Part shown: positions 15,345 to 22,121 of the stretch, in pieces
Numbering within the stretch: position 1 is the first letter of the stretch
Layout of the letters: every line of letters begins with the position of its first letter
Source: CAZJDM01 sp964544765
Lineage (GTDB): Bacteria; Bdellovibrionota_B; Oligoflexia; CAYFLR01
Assembly: GCA_964544765.1 (NCBI GenBank)
Contig: CAZJDM010000065.1
Location: 1 to 22,121, forward strand
Length of the DNA stretch: 22,121 nt
Direction: 5' to 3'
Program-made: the position numbers and the translations under genes
The notes under the pieces: generated by a model
Database searches by the model: none
Told to the model about the DNA's origin: nothing
The model's input: the letters and a program-made list of their open reading frames with translations, nothing else

Positions 15345-17082
15345 GAGTTTTAAAGCATTTACCAAATTTCTGACATCTCATAAGAGTCTGCGAAGTAAGT
15401 TAATCTTAGCGCTTTTACTTTATGTTATGGTTATTATCGTCTTTGTAGAACTAATAGTGGGATACCTGATCAATGATGCCATGAAAGAGGATTTACAAAA
15501 AACTCTTTCGGTATCGACCTATTTGGCTAAAAATATTGATAATCGAATTGAACATTTAATGGAAAATGCTAAATCTTTTGCCAATAATCACTTTGTTATT
15601 AATTCTCTGATTGATATTCAAGGAAGAGATGTTTATTTACCGGGTTTAATAAACGAGTATACCAAATCAAAGGATGTTAAGGCGGCTACTATAGTTGATT
15701 TTTCAGAAAAAATTATCTTTTCCAATTCTGATGAACTGGATAATTATAAACAAGCACTCTACTTAAGGCCGGTTTTAGAAATAGGTAAGATGGGTATTAG
15801 TTTTAGCTCTGATCATAAAGTTCTGTTTATAGCTGTTCCCATTCTTTACTACAATACTCCTCAAGGAGCTTTAATCTCTAACTTGGATTTTTCCCAGATT
15901 CTATCCAATGTGATGATTGAAAATAATAATCTTAATTTAAAGGTATTTGCCAGAGATGAATTGTTATTGGTAAAAAATGAATCGTTAAAAATTTCGAAGA
16001 ATAACCAGAATAAGAATTTTAAGACTCAATTTTCATATATTGATCAATTAGGGATATCATTGAAATTAGATTCTTCTAAAGATGTATTTTTATCACCTAT
16101 TAGCCGTGCTGTTCTTAAACTAATTCTTATTACTTTTTTTCTACTAATAGTTTCAATCATTATTGCAATTAAAATGGGTGACAAACTCGCTAATCCAGTA
16201 CTGAAGCTTTGTAGTCGTGTTGCGGAAGCTCATAATAGCCCAGAGATTAGGTGTAGTCCGACCGGGACTAATGATGAATTAGAAGAATTAGCCAGACTGT
16301 TTGATAATCGAACGGATCAGCTTATTAAACGTGCGGAGGAAGTAGAAGAATCTCATCAAAAATTAGTAAAAACTCAATCCCAATTAATTCAATCGGCTAA
16401 ATTAGCTTCCTTAGGTACTCTTAGTGCCGGAGTTGCTCATGAGCTTAACAATCCTTTAACATCTGTCATGGGACATTCTATTTTAATAAAGGAAATAAAA
16501 GATAATCCCGAAAAGATAATAGATAAGGCGAATAAGATCTATCGAGCCGCTACAAGAATGAAATCTATCATTGATCATTTAAGAACCTTTACCAGGGAAA
16601 GTAAAAATGAAGATTTTAAACAGTTTCCAATATCTCAACCAATTGATAATGCGCTGGAATTTTTAAGAAATCAATTAAAACTAAGGGATATTGAAATTAA
16701 AACCATTTTTCCAGGTTCATCAGGTAATGTGTTAGGTGATTCGAATCAACTTGAAAGTATTTTTCAAAATTTGTTAGTAAATAGTCGAGATGCGTTTGAG
16801 GAAATTCAAGACAATAGAAAGAAGAAAATTACTATTTTGGCTTTTGTTGAAAAGGGAAAAATAGAAATAATTTATAAGGATAACGCTATGGGAATGACTG
16901 AGGTTACTCAGAATAATATTTTCGATCCTTTCTTTACTACCAAAGAAGCGGGAAAAGGTACTGGCTTGGGTATGTCTATATGCAAAAATATATTAGATCA
17001 ACATAAGGGTACAATTTCAGTAGATAGTATTTATGGCAAGGGAACGAAATTTAAACTTACTTTACCATCTGCTGAGTCTTAA
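15343..17082 (+). CDS. Sensor histidine kinase with extracytoplasmic Cache-like domain
   Basis: This 579-residue inner-membrane kinase has TM1 (about 19-42), a ~210-residue periplasmic domain with Cache-like pattern, and TM2 (about 256-277). A short HAMP-like linker and coiled coil (to about 350) follow, then HisKA with SAGVAHELNNPL and phosphorylatable His366. The HATPase_c domain has the N-box NLLVNSRDAF, DNAMGM (513-518), DPFFTTK and GKGTGLGMS (537-545). The usual DNGxG reads DNAMG, a conservative change in the ATP-lid base. There is no receiver or HPt domain and no response regulator beside it. It follows the dual binding-protein gene by 17 bp and precedes sixA, so the three form a likely operon. 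No Shine-Dalgarno is seen; the ATG lies in an A/T palindrome (15326-15344). Confidence 0.92.
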   Translation: MSFKAFTKFLTSHKSLRSKLILALLLYVMVIIVFVELIVGYLINDAMKEDLQKTLSVSTYLAKNIDNRIEHLMENAKSFANNHFVINSLIDIQGRDVYLPGLINEYTKSKDVKAATIVDFSEKIIFSNSDELDNYKQALYLRPVLEIGKMGISFSSDHKVLFIAVPILYYNTPQGALISNLDFSQILSNVMIENNNLNLKVFARDELLLVKNESLKISKNNQNKNFKTQFSYIDQLGISLKLDSSKDVFLSPISRAVLKLILITFFLLIVSIIIAIKMGDKLANPVLKLCSRVAEAHNSPEIRCSPTGTNDELEELARLFDNRTDQLIKRAEEVEESHQKLVKTQSQLIQSAKLASLGTLSAGVAHELNNPLTSVMGHSILIKEIKDNPEKIIDKANKIYRAATRMKSIIDHLRTFTRESKNEDFKQFPISQPIDNALEFLRNQLKLRDIEIKTIFPGSSGNVLGDSNQLESIFQNLLVNSRDAFEEIQDNRKKKITILAFVEKGKIEIIYKDNAMGMTEVTQNNIFDPFFTTKEAGKGTGLGMSICKNILDQHKGTISVDSIYGKGTKFKLTLPSAES

Positions 17083-17111
17083 TTAATCTACTAAGTCGAA
17101 GGAGTGAATTG

Positions 17112-17573
17112 ATGGAAGTAATATTACTACGACATGCTCAAGCGGTATCGAAAGATATCAATGCTGATCAACCATTGTCAGATGAAGGAATTAAGAATAT
17201 TCAAAAAGTAGCTGAATTTCTGCGTCAATCTGGTTGGAAATGTAATAAAATCCGGCATAGTAAGAAATTGAGGGCTGAACAAACGGCAGGTCATTTGCAT
17301 GAGATAACTTACCAAGGAGCTAAAATTGAAAAAATCGATGGATTAGATCCCAATGACCCTGTTTATCCTATGGCAAAGAAATTAGAAGAGGATGATGATA
17401 ATCTTATTTTAGTTGGACATTTACCTTTCATGGCTAAATTGGCCGGATTGTTAATTAACCAGGATGAAAACCAGACTCCTGTTTCTTTTCAACCAGCAGG
17501 GGGAGCCTGTTTGGTAAAAGAAGAACATTTATGGCGAATCAAGTGGAAAATTGGGCCGGAACTACAACCTTAA
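17112..17573 (+). CDS. sixA: SixA-like phosphohistidine phosphatase (histidine phosphatase superfamily)
   Basis: SixA-type enzymes remove phosphate from histidine, classically from HPt domains of hybrid kinases. The 153-residue length fits. Key residues are RHA with the nucleophile His8, LRAEQT (53-58) with a phosphate-pocket Arg54, and VGH with His103. The usual RHG is RHA here, a mild change. ATG at 17112 is used; AAGGAG at 17099-17104 serves it or the adjacent in-frame TTG at 17109. It follows the histidine kinase by 29 bp in the same direction, suggesting it tunes that phosphorelay, although no HPt domain is visible in the window. Its 3' end overlaps the convergent AhpD-like gene by 4 bp. 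Confidence 0.87.
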   Translation: MEVILLRHAQAVSKDINADQPLSDEGIKNIQKVAEFLRQSGWKCNKIRHSKKLRAEQTAGHLHEITYQGAKIEKIDGLDPNDPVYPMAKKLEEDDDNLILVGHLPFMAKLAGLLINQDENQTPVSFQPAGGACLVKEEHLWRIKWKIGPELQP

Positions 17574-17914
17574 TCATCTTCTTCCTCCATAGCTTTTAGA
17601 GCGGTTATTCCATTGGTTAAAACGCTACTGGATCCGATCAGGGAAGATACAAAGATGGCTTCGGTGATTTCTTGTTTACTTGCGCCAGCTTTTAAGGCTT
17701 TTTTAGTGTGTAGATGGATACAGGTCTGGCACTTTAAGGCATGAGCCGCTCCTAGAGCAACAAGTTCCCTGACTTTTACCGGTAGAACACCTTCTTCATC
17801 CAGAATTTGTTGATAGAAGTCATTAAAAGTATCATAAGACATTGGGGCTAGATCCGCGTATTGTTTCATTTTTCTTAGATCTTCTTTGGAAACAAAACAT
17901 CCATTTTTACTCAT
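17570..17914 (-). CDS. AhpD/carboxymuconolactone-decarboxylase-like protein
   Basis: This 114-residue cytoplasmic protein belongs to the AhpD/CMD superfamily. The signature is CQTCIHLH (62-69), with Cys62, Cys65 and a trailing His69 in a CxxCxxxH arrangement, then the GASKQEITEAI helix. The redox-active Cys pair suggests a peroxidase-reductase or disulfide role rather than decarboxylation. AAGGAA lies about 8 nt before the ATG at 17914. It converges on sixA with a 4-bp overlap, leaving no room for a terminator between the two. It has the same orientation as the carboxylase genes, 95 bp downstream of the biotin carrier gene, so readthrough is possible. The substrate is unknown. Confidence 0.87.
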   Translation of the reverse strand: MSKNGCFVSKEDLRKMKQYADLAPMSYDTFNDFYQQILDEEGVLPVKVRELVALGAAHALKCQTCIHLHTKKALKAGASKQEITEAIFVSSLIGSSSVLTNGITALKAMEEEDD

Positions 17915-18009
17915 TGTTGGTTCCTTTATTTAATTATTAATCAAATTTTAATTTATAAATAATAATAACCTAATAAGTAGCTCTTGCATCGCGTTAATAA
18001 TAATACAAA

Positions 18010-18525
18010 TTATGCTGTGGATTCCATTTCCATTAATACTATACCTTGTTCAATAGCTTGTCCTTCTTTTACATAAATGGATTTAACGGTTCCATCTTGT
18101 CCGGAGATAATTTCGTTTTCCATTTTCATGGCTTCAATAACGATTAGCGGTTCTCCTTTCTTTACCGGATTTCCCTCTTGAACTGGGATTTTGACCACTA
18201 CACCTGGCATTTGACTAACAAGTTCTCCTTCAGTTCCACCACTAAGACCAGAAGGCTTGAATCCTCTAAATAAGTTATAAATACGACCTTGGTGCAATAG
18301 CTTATTAGGTAATTCGCTGTGAGTAATTTTGCTCCAACTGGTTCCATCTAAAGATGAGAAGTATTTTCCAGCGAGGTTGCGGATGTAGACAGTGCTGGTA
18401 TGATGTTTCATGTTGTCCTTAAAGTAAGAGAATTCAAACTGAATTAACTCAGGGGTATGAACTTTAGTTTTACTGAGTTCAATGATGTGCTCATCTTGGT
18501 TTTCGTCTATCAGGTAATATCTCAT
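18010..18525 (-). CDS. Biotin carboxyl carrier protein of the acyl-CoA carboxylase
   Basis: This carries the biotin that shuttles carboxyl groups between biotin carboxylase and carboxyltransferase. The 171-residue protein ends in a biotinyl domain (about 100-170) with EAMKMENE and biotinylated Lys134. The N-terminal ~90 residues resemble the linker region that in fused propionyl-CoA carboxylase alpha chains lies before the biotinyl domain. It is third in the minus-strand unit carboxyltransferase, biotin carboxylase, carrier, 61 bp after the biotin carboxylase stop. That gap holds a 17-bp tandem repeat, and AGAGGT precedes the ATG. It is here a separate polypeptide, in contrast to fused AccC-BCCP alpha subunits. 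Confidence 0.9.
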   Translation of the reverse strand: MRYYLIDENQDEHIIELSKTKVHTPELIQFEFSYFKDNMKHHTSTVYIRNLAGKYFSSLDGTSWSKITHSELPNKLLHQGRIYNLFRGFKPSGLSGGTEGELVSQMPGVVVKIPVQEGNPVKKGEPLIVIEAMKMENEIISGQDGTVKSIYVKEGQAIEQGIVLMEMESTA

Positions 18526-18546
18526 CTTCTATACCTCTTTTATGCA

Positions 18547-18580
18547 ATATCTTTTTTTATACTATACCTTTTTTTATATA
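18547..18580. repeat. 17-bp tandem repeat between biotin carboxylase and carrier genes
   Basis: Units 18547-18563 and 18564-18580 share AT-A-(T/C)-CTTTTTTTATA; a partial third begins at 18581. On the minus strand each copy presents an AGGTAT or AGATAT box upstream of the carrier gene's ribosome binding site. Confidence 0.7.
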
Positions 18581-18586
18581 ATACCT

Positions 18587-20023
18587 TTAAAAAATATTAT
18601 TAGCTTCAATACCTGCCAGTTTTTTGAAAATTGTATCATACTGGATGTCGGTGGTAATATTATTTTGGGGCCTTTCCTGGGTTAGAAAGTTGGTGGAATA
18701 ATTACCCTTTAGAAAACTTTCATTACGTAAAATTTCTTTATGAAGAGGTATGTTAGTTTTAAGTCCCTCTAAGCAAAGGCCTTCCAGTGCCGCTTTCATC
18801 TTTCTGATGGCTACTTCTCTTATAATCCCTTTAGCAACTAATTTACCAACCAAGGGATCAAAATCGGGAGTAATTTCTAATCCGCTATAAAGACAATTAT
18901 CAAATCGTATTCCTTGAGGGAAGCAGGTATCATAACCAGTAACTTTTCCTGGCGCTGGTAATAAAGTTATTGGGTCTTCGGCACAAATTCTACATTCAAT
19001 AGCATGACCGGATCGGGTGATCCATTCTTGAGATGGAATACCCAAGTCTTGATTAAGGGCAATCTGTATCATGCAAACAATTAAATCAATTCCGGTTATT
19101 TCTTCGGTAATGGGATGTTCAACTTGAATACGAGTATTCATTTCTAAAAAATAAAATGATTTATTTTCGTCCATGATAAACTCAACTGTACCAGCTGAAT
19201 CATAATCAACAGATTTGGCTAGGATGACGGCCATCTGGCAAATTTGTTCTCTTAGTTTTTCGTCATTACCAATAAAGGGAGAGGGAGCTTCTTCCAATAT
19301 TTTTTGATGTTTTCTTTGGATAGAACATTCTCTTTCAAAAAAATGAAAGGTGTTTCCTTCTTTATCCGCTAATATTTGTACCTCAATGTGACGAGGATTA
19401 GTTATGTACTTTTCTACTAAAATTTTATCACTACCAAAGGCAGACATAGACTCCCTTTTGACCATTTCAAACTGTTGGATAACATCTTCTTTGTTATGGC
19501 AAACTCTCATCCCTCTACCGCCACCACCTAATGCAGCCTTTAAAAGAATAGGATAAGATATCTCATCAGCAATTTCCAGCGCTTCACTTACTGAAGAAAT
19601 TGAGGATGAAGATCCGGGTATGACGGGGACTCCCGCTTGTTTAGCCATTGTTTTTGAAGTTGCTTTGTCGCCCAAAATACGGATAGCTTTAGGATGGGGT
19701 CCTATAAAGGTGATCCCTTCTTTTTGTAGAGCTTCGGCAAAATTAGCATTTTCGGATAAAAATCCATAACCTGGATGAACAGCGTCTATTTGATGTTTTT
19801 TAGCTAACTCAATAATTTGGGGGATATTGAGATAAGTTTCGCTATTGGTTTTTCCTTTTAATTTGATCCATTCATGGCAGAATTCAAGATGAGGGGCGTT
19901 TATTTCATTATCGGTCCAAACTCCAATGGATATGTGTCCCAGTTCTTTAACTGAACGGGCAATACGAGCGGCTATTTCACCTCGATTGACAATTAAAATC
20001 CTTTTTGACGGGTAATTTTTCAT
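18587..20023 (-). CDS. accC: Biotin carboxylase subunit of acyl-CoA (propionyl-CoA) carboxylase
   Basis: It carboxylates biotin on the carrier protein with ATP and bicarbonate. The 478 residues form a complete biotin carboxylase without a fused biotinyl domain. The N-terminal domain has KRILIVNRGEIAARI, the ATP-grasp has the Gly-rich lid LGGGGRGMRV, and the catalytic segment is EMNTRIQVEHPITE. The C-terminal domain includes ECRICAEDP. It overlaps the upstream carboxyltransferase by the 4-bp ATGA, a sign of translational coupling. The final ~30 residues are poorly conserved. Together with the carboxyltransferase and carrier it should form propionyl-CoA carboxylase; acetyl-CoA or another acyl-CoA cannot be excluded from sequence. 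Confidence 0.95.
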   Translation of the reverse strand: MKNYPSKRILIVNRGEIAARIARSVKELGHISIGVWTDNEINAPHLEFCHEWIKLKGKTNSETYLNIPQIIELAKKHQIDAVHPGYGFLSENANFAEALQKEGITFIGPHPKAIRILGDKATSKTMAKQAGVPVIPGSSSSISSVSEALEIADEISYPILLKAALGGGGRGMRVCHNKEDVIQQFEMVKRESMSAFGSDKILVEKYITNPRHIEVQILADKEGNTFHFFERECSIQRKHQKILEEAPSPFIGNDEKLREQICQMAVILAKSVDYDSAGTVEFIMDENKSFYFLEMNTRIQVEHPITEEITGIDLIVCMIQIALNQDLGIPSQEWITRSGHAIECRICAEDPITLLPAPGKVTGYDTCFPQGIRFDNCLYSGLEITPDFDPLVGKLVAKGIIREVAIRKMKAALEGLCLEGLKTNIPLHKEILRNESFLKGNYSTNFLTQERPQNNITTDIQYDTIFKKLAGIEANNIF

Positions 20024-21582
20024 AATTGGATGTTCCCATGTTTACGTTTTGGTACATTGACTTTTTTATATTTTAATAACGTTAGAAATTTATATATAGT
20101 TTTTCGAGTATCTTCGGGATAAATAACTTCGTCTATATAACCTAATTCAGCAGCTTTGAATGGACTGGCAAACTCATTTTCGTAATTATCTATCAGCTCA
20201 GCTTTTTTACGGTCATAATTTTCTCCCTCAAGACCTTTAAGCTCGTTACGAAATATTATATTTACCGCGCCGTCAGCTCCCATCACAGCAATTTCGGCGG
20301 TAGGGTAAGCCAAATTAATATCAGCTCGGATATGTTTGGAAGCCATAACATCATATGCTCCTCCATAAGCTTTGCGAGTTATTAACGTAATCATTGGGAC
20401 AGTTGCTTCTGAGTAGGCGTATAAAAGTTTAGAACCGTGCTTAATAATACCACCATATTCTTGATTGGTACCAGGTAAAAATCCTGGTACATCCACTAAA
20501 GTGATGATAGGAATATCAAAACAATCACAAAAGCGCACAAAGCGAGCTGCTTTGGATGATGAATCAATATCTAAAACCCCGGCAAGTACCGCTGGTTGAT
20601 TGGCGACGATTCCAATTTTGGTTCCACCTAAGGAGGCAAATCCGCAAATGATATTCTGGGCATATTCCTTATGAATTTCTAAAAAATGATTGTCGTCAAC
20701 AAATTCCAGAATAATCTCCTTCATATCATAAGGTTTTTTGGTATTTGAAGAGATAATATTTTTTAACTTAGTGTTTTCTCGATTGATGGGATCTGAAGTA
20801 AATTTAAGCTTAGGTTCTTGAAAATTAGAGGAGGGGATGTATGAGATTAGTTCGCGTACTCTCTCGAAAGCTTCGTCCTCATTGGAACATCTAAAATGAG
20901 CAACTCCTGATTTTTTATTATGAGTTTTAGCGCCGCCCAATTGTTCTTTGGTAATTTCTTCGTGAGTAACTGTTTTAATTACGTCGGGTCCGGTGATAAA
21001 CATGTAAGAAGTTTTTTCGGCCATTATAATAAAATCGGTCATGGCAGGAGAGTACACCGCACCACCTGCACAGGGTCCTAAGATAAGTGATATTTGAGGA
21101 ATCACGCCCGAACATGCTACGTTGCGATAAAAAATTTCGGCGTAGCCACCAAGCGATTCAACTCCCTCCTGGATTCTGGCTCCACCAGAGTCGTTGAGAC
21201 CAATAACGGGGATTCGGGATTTTAGCGCGAAGTCCATGATTTTACAAATTTTTAAGGCGTGAGCTCCTCCTAGTGATCCTCCCCAGCAAGTGAAGTCTTG
21301 GGAAAAGGCCGCTATTTTTTGACCATTTATTTCTCCAATGCCTGTAATTACACCGTCTCCCAGATATTTATTTTTATCCATATTAAATTGATTACATCTA
21401 TGAGTAACAAATTTATCAAATTCGAAGAAGGTTCCTGGATCTAATAATCGCTCTATTCTTTCTCGGGCGGTATATTTACCGGATTGATGCTGTTTTTCAA
21501 TTTTAGCTTCTCCACCGGCTGCTTCAGCTTTTACGCGCAATTGGGCAAGGTGCTCTCTTTTTTCTTCCAGGGATCTAATCAT
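20020..21582 (-). CDS. pccB: Propionyl-CoA carboxylase beta (carboxyltransferase) subunit
   Basis: It transfers the carboxyl group from biotin to propionyl-CoA, giving (S)-methylmalonyl-CoA. The 520-residue crotonase-fold protein shows the N-half motif YTARERIERLLDPGTF, then DSGGARIQEGVESLGGY and GPCAGGAVYSPA, which forms an oxyanion loop. The C-half has VDVPGFLPGTNQEYGGIIKHG and YGGAYDVMASKH; the final KHGNIQL is typical of PCCB. The start at 21582 is chosen because AGGAGGA (21591-21597) stands 8 nt upstream and a promoter lies at 21613-21641; a 13-residue longer reading frame would begin upstream of the inferred transcript start. A methylmalonyl-CoA decarboxylase role is less likely because a biotin carboxylase follows and no membrane decarboxylase subunit is present. 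Confidence 0.95.
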   Translation of the reverse strand: MIRSLEEKREHLAQLRVKAEAAGGEAKIEKQHQSGKYTARERIERLLDPGTFFEFDKFVTHRCNQFNMDKNKYLGDGVITGIGEINGQKIAAFSQDFTCWGGSLGGAHALKICKIMDFALKSRIPVIGLNDSGGARIQEGVESLGGYAEIFYRNVACSGVIPQISLILGPCAGGAVYSPAMTDFIIMAEKTSYMFITGPDVIKTVTHEEITKEQLGGAKTHNKKSGVAHFRCSNEDEAFERVRELISYIPSSNFQEPKLKFTSDPINRENTKLKNIISSNTKKPYDMKEIILEFVDDNHFLEIHKEYAQNIICGFASLGGTKIGIVANQPAVLAGVLDIDSSSKAARFVRFCDCFDIPIITLVDVPGFLPGTNQEYGGIIKHGSKLLYAYSEATVPMITLITRKAYGGAYDVMASKHIRADINLAYPTAEIAVMGADGAVNIIFRNELKGLEGENYDRKKAELIDNYENEFASPFKAAELGYIDEVIYPEDTRKTIYKFLTLLKYKKVNVPKRKHGNIQL

Positions 21583-21590
21583 GATATTGT

Positions 21591-21597
21591 TCCTCCT
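21591..21597 (-). promoter_or_regulatory. Ribosome binding site deciding the pccB start
   Basis: AGGAGGA on the minus strand lies 8 nt before the ATG at 21582, ruling against the longer frame starting at 21621. Confidence 0.85.
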
Positions 21598-21612
21598 AAT
21601 TTTCTTATCTAA

Positions 21613-21653
21613 TTTATACATATAGTTCGTTATGAGATCAATCTAATTAGATT
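21613..21653 (-). promoter_or_regulatory. pccB operon promoter with overlapping palindromic operator candidate
   Basis: On the minus strand, TTGATC (21636-21641) is followed by a 17-bp spacer and TATAAA (21613-21618), a good sigma70-like promoter starting near 21606. The perfect 14-bp palindrome AATCTAATTAGATT (21640-21653) overlaps the upstream edge of the -35 box, a typical place for a repressor or activator site. Binding is inferred. Confidence 0.55.
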
Positions 21654-21750
21654 CATTGTAAAATAATATAATTTCGCTAAATGAATTGCTGATAGAAAAG
21701 ATTTGTCTCAAGATAAAGATTAAATTTCCGAAAAAATCAAGAAATCCATA

Positions 21751-22050
21751 TTAAGTTATTAATCTATTAAGGAGGAATTTTTTTCTAATCATGCGGCTAC
21801 TAACAGTTTTCCAGTTGTTAATAAGCTTTGAGAGATCTAAACTAGGATGAGCAGAAAATAGAAGATGAATGTGATCAGGTTCACCGTTAAATTCTATAAT
21901 GGAACAATCCCATTTTTGAGCTAAGTTATTAAAGATGAGTTTGAGTTCTGTAAGCAAGGTTTTTGTTAGGCACTTATTGCGATATTTTGTAACTAACACT
22001 AAATGATAATTAAGATTATACATACAATGCCAATGCGATCTTTTATTCAT
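21751..22050 (-). pseudogene. tnpA: Truncated IS200/IS605-type TnpA (HUH, Y1) transposase
   Basis: The 99-residue product begins with the IS200-like segment MYNLNYHLVLVTKYRNK and contains DHIHLLF with the HUH motif His60-Ile-His62. It then reaches SSRMIRKKF and stops. Family members are about 130-155 residues and have the catalytic Tyr in the missing C-terminal part, so this copy is probably inactive. The start at 22050 is supported by AAGGAGA about 7 nt upstream; an upstream in-frame ATG at 22107 lies in the likely element end. A small hairpin, CAGCA-GT-TGCTG (22068-22079), precedes the gene and may be an element-end or tnpA-control structure. Forward and other frames after the stop show no recognisable continuation, which argues for deletion rather than simple frameshift. 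No TnpB is visible. Confidence 0.75.
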
Positions 22051-22121
22051 GATAATCTCCTTGACACCAGCAGTTGCTGAAAGTTCCAGATAACAAGTAA
22101 TTATCAACCGTTAGCTTATTT

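Noticed and set aside
17574..18009. Rho-independent terminators between convergent or adjacent genes
   Set aside because: The sixA and AhpD-like genes overlap by 4 bp, and the 95-bp gap at 17915-18009 shows no GC stem followed by a T run.
21583..21621. N-terminal extension of pccB
   Set aside because: It starts upstream of the inferred transcript start near 21606, and AGGAGGA sits before the ATG at 21582.

Overview
This is an AT-rich bacterial window with short intergenic gaps and purine-rich Shine-Dalgarno sites. The presence of periplasmic binding proteins, a SulP sulfate permease, siroheme-branch tetrapyrrole enzymes, a cobyrinate-diamide-synthase-like amidase and a full methylmalonyl-CoA pathway suggests a Gram-negative, sulfur-metabolising, probably anaerobic organism. 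A Desulfobacterota-like bacterium is my best guess, but no phylogenetic marker is present, so this is inference. No rRNA, tRNA, CRISPR array or clear rho-independent terminator was seen. No gene-free stretch exceeds about 190 bases.

Region 1 (99-5425) is a tetrapyrrole and sulfate block. A minus-strand pair (precorrin-2 dehydrogenase, then SUMT/CobA) makes sirohydrochlorin or siroheme. Divergent from it is a SulP permease with an unusual ~180-residue extracytoplasmic insertion carrying a CxxCH haem-c motif. Its stop lies 2 nt before a CbiA/DsrN-like amidase. Together they fit sulfate uptake plus siroheme or siro-amide (or cobamide) synthesis.

Region 2 (5441-7957) holds a large exported M13-like zinc metallopeptidase. 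It is followed on the other strand by a small secreted protein with its own good sigma70-type promoter.

Region 3 (7958-13006) is a methylmalonyl-CoA operon: mutA, mutB, meaB and mce. The carboxylase that feeds or drains the same pathway lies at 18010-21582 on the minus strand: carboxyltransferase, biotin carboxylase and biotin carrier protein. Together these interconvert propionyl-CoA, (S)- and (R)-methylmalonyl-CoA and succinyl-CoA. meaB looks truncated by a late frameshift.

Region 4 (13178-17573) is a putative signalling operon. A membrane-anchored protein fuses a TRAP DctP-type and a LivK-type solute-binding domain. It is followed by a sensor histidine kinase with an extracytoplasmic sensor domain and then a SixA-like phosphohistidine phosphatase. 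No transporter membrane subunits and no response regulator are beside them. A small AhpD-like protein (17570-17914) converges on sixA with a 4-bp overlap.

The right edge (21751-22050) is a truncated IS200/IS605-type transposase next to the pccB promoter. A recurrent texture across the window is short tandem duplication (10-33 bp period) at gene starts, gene ends and surface loops, two of them duplicating a start codon.
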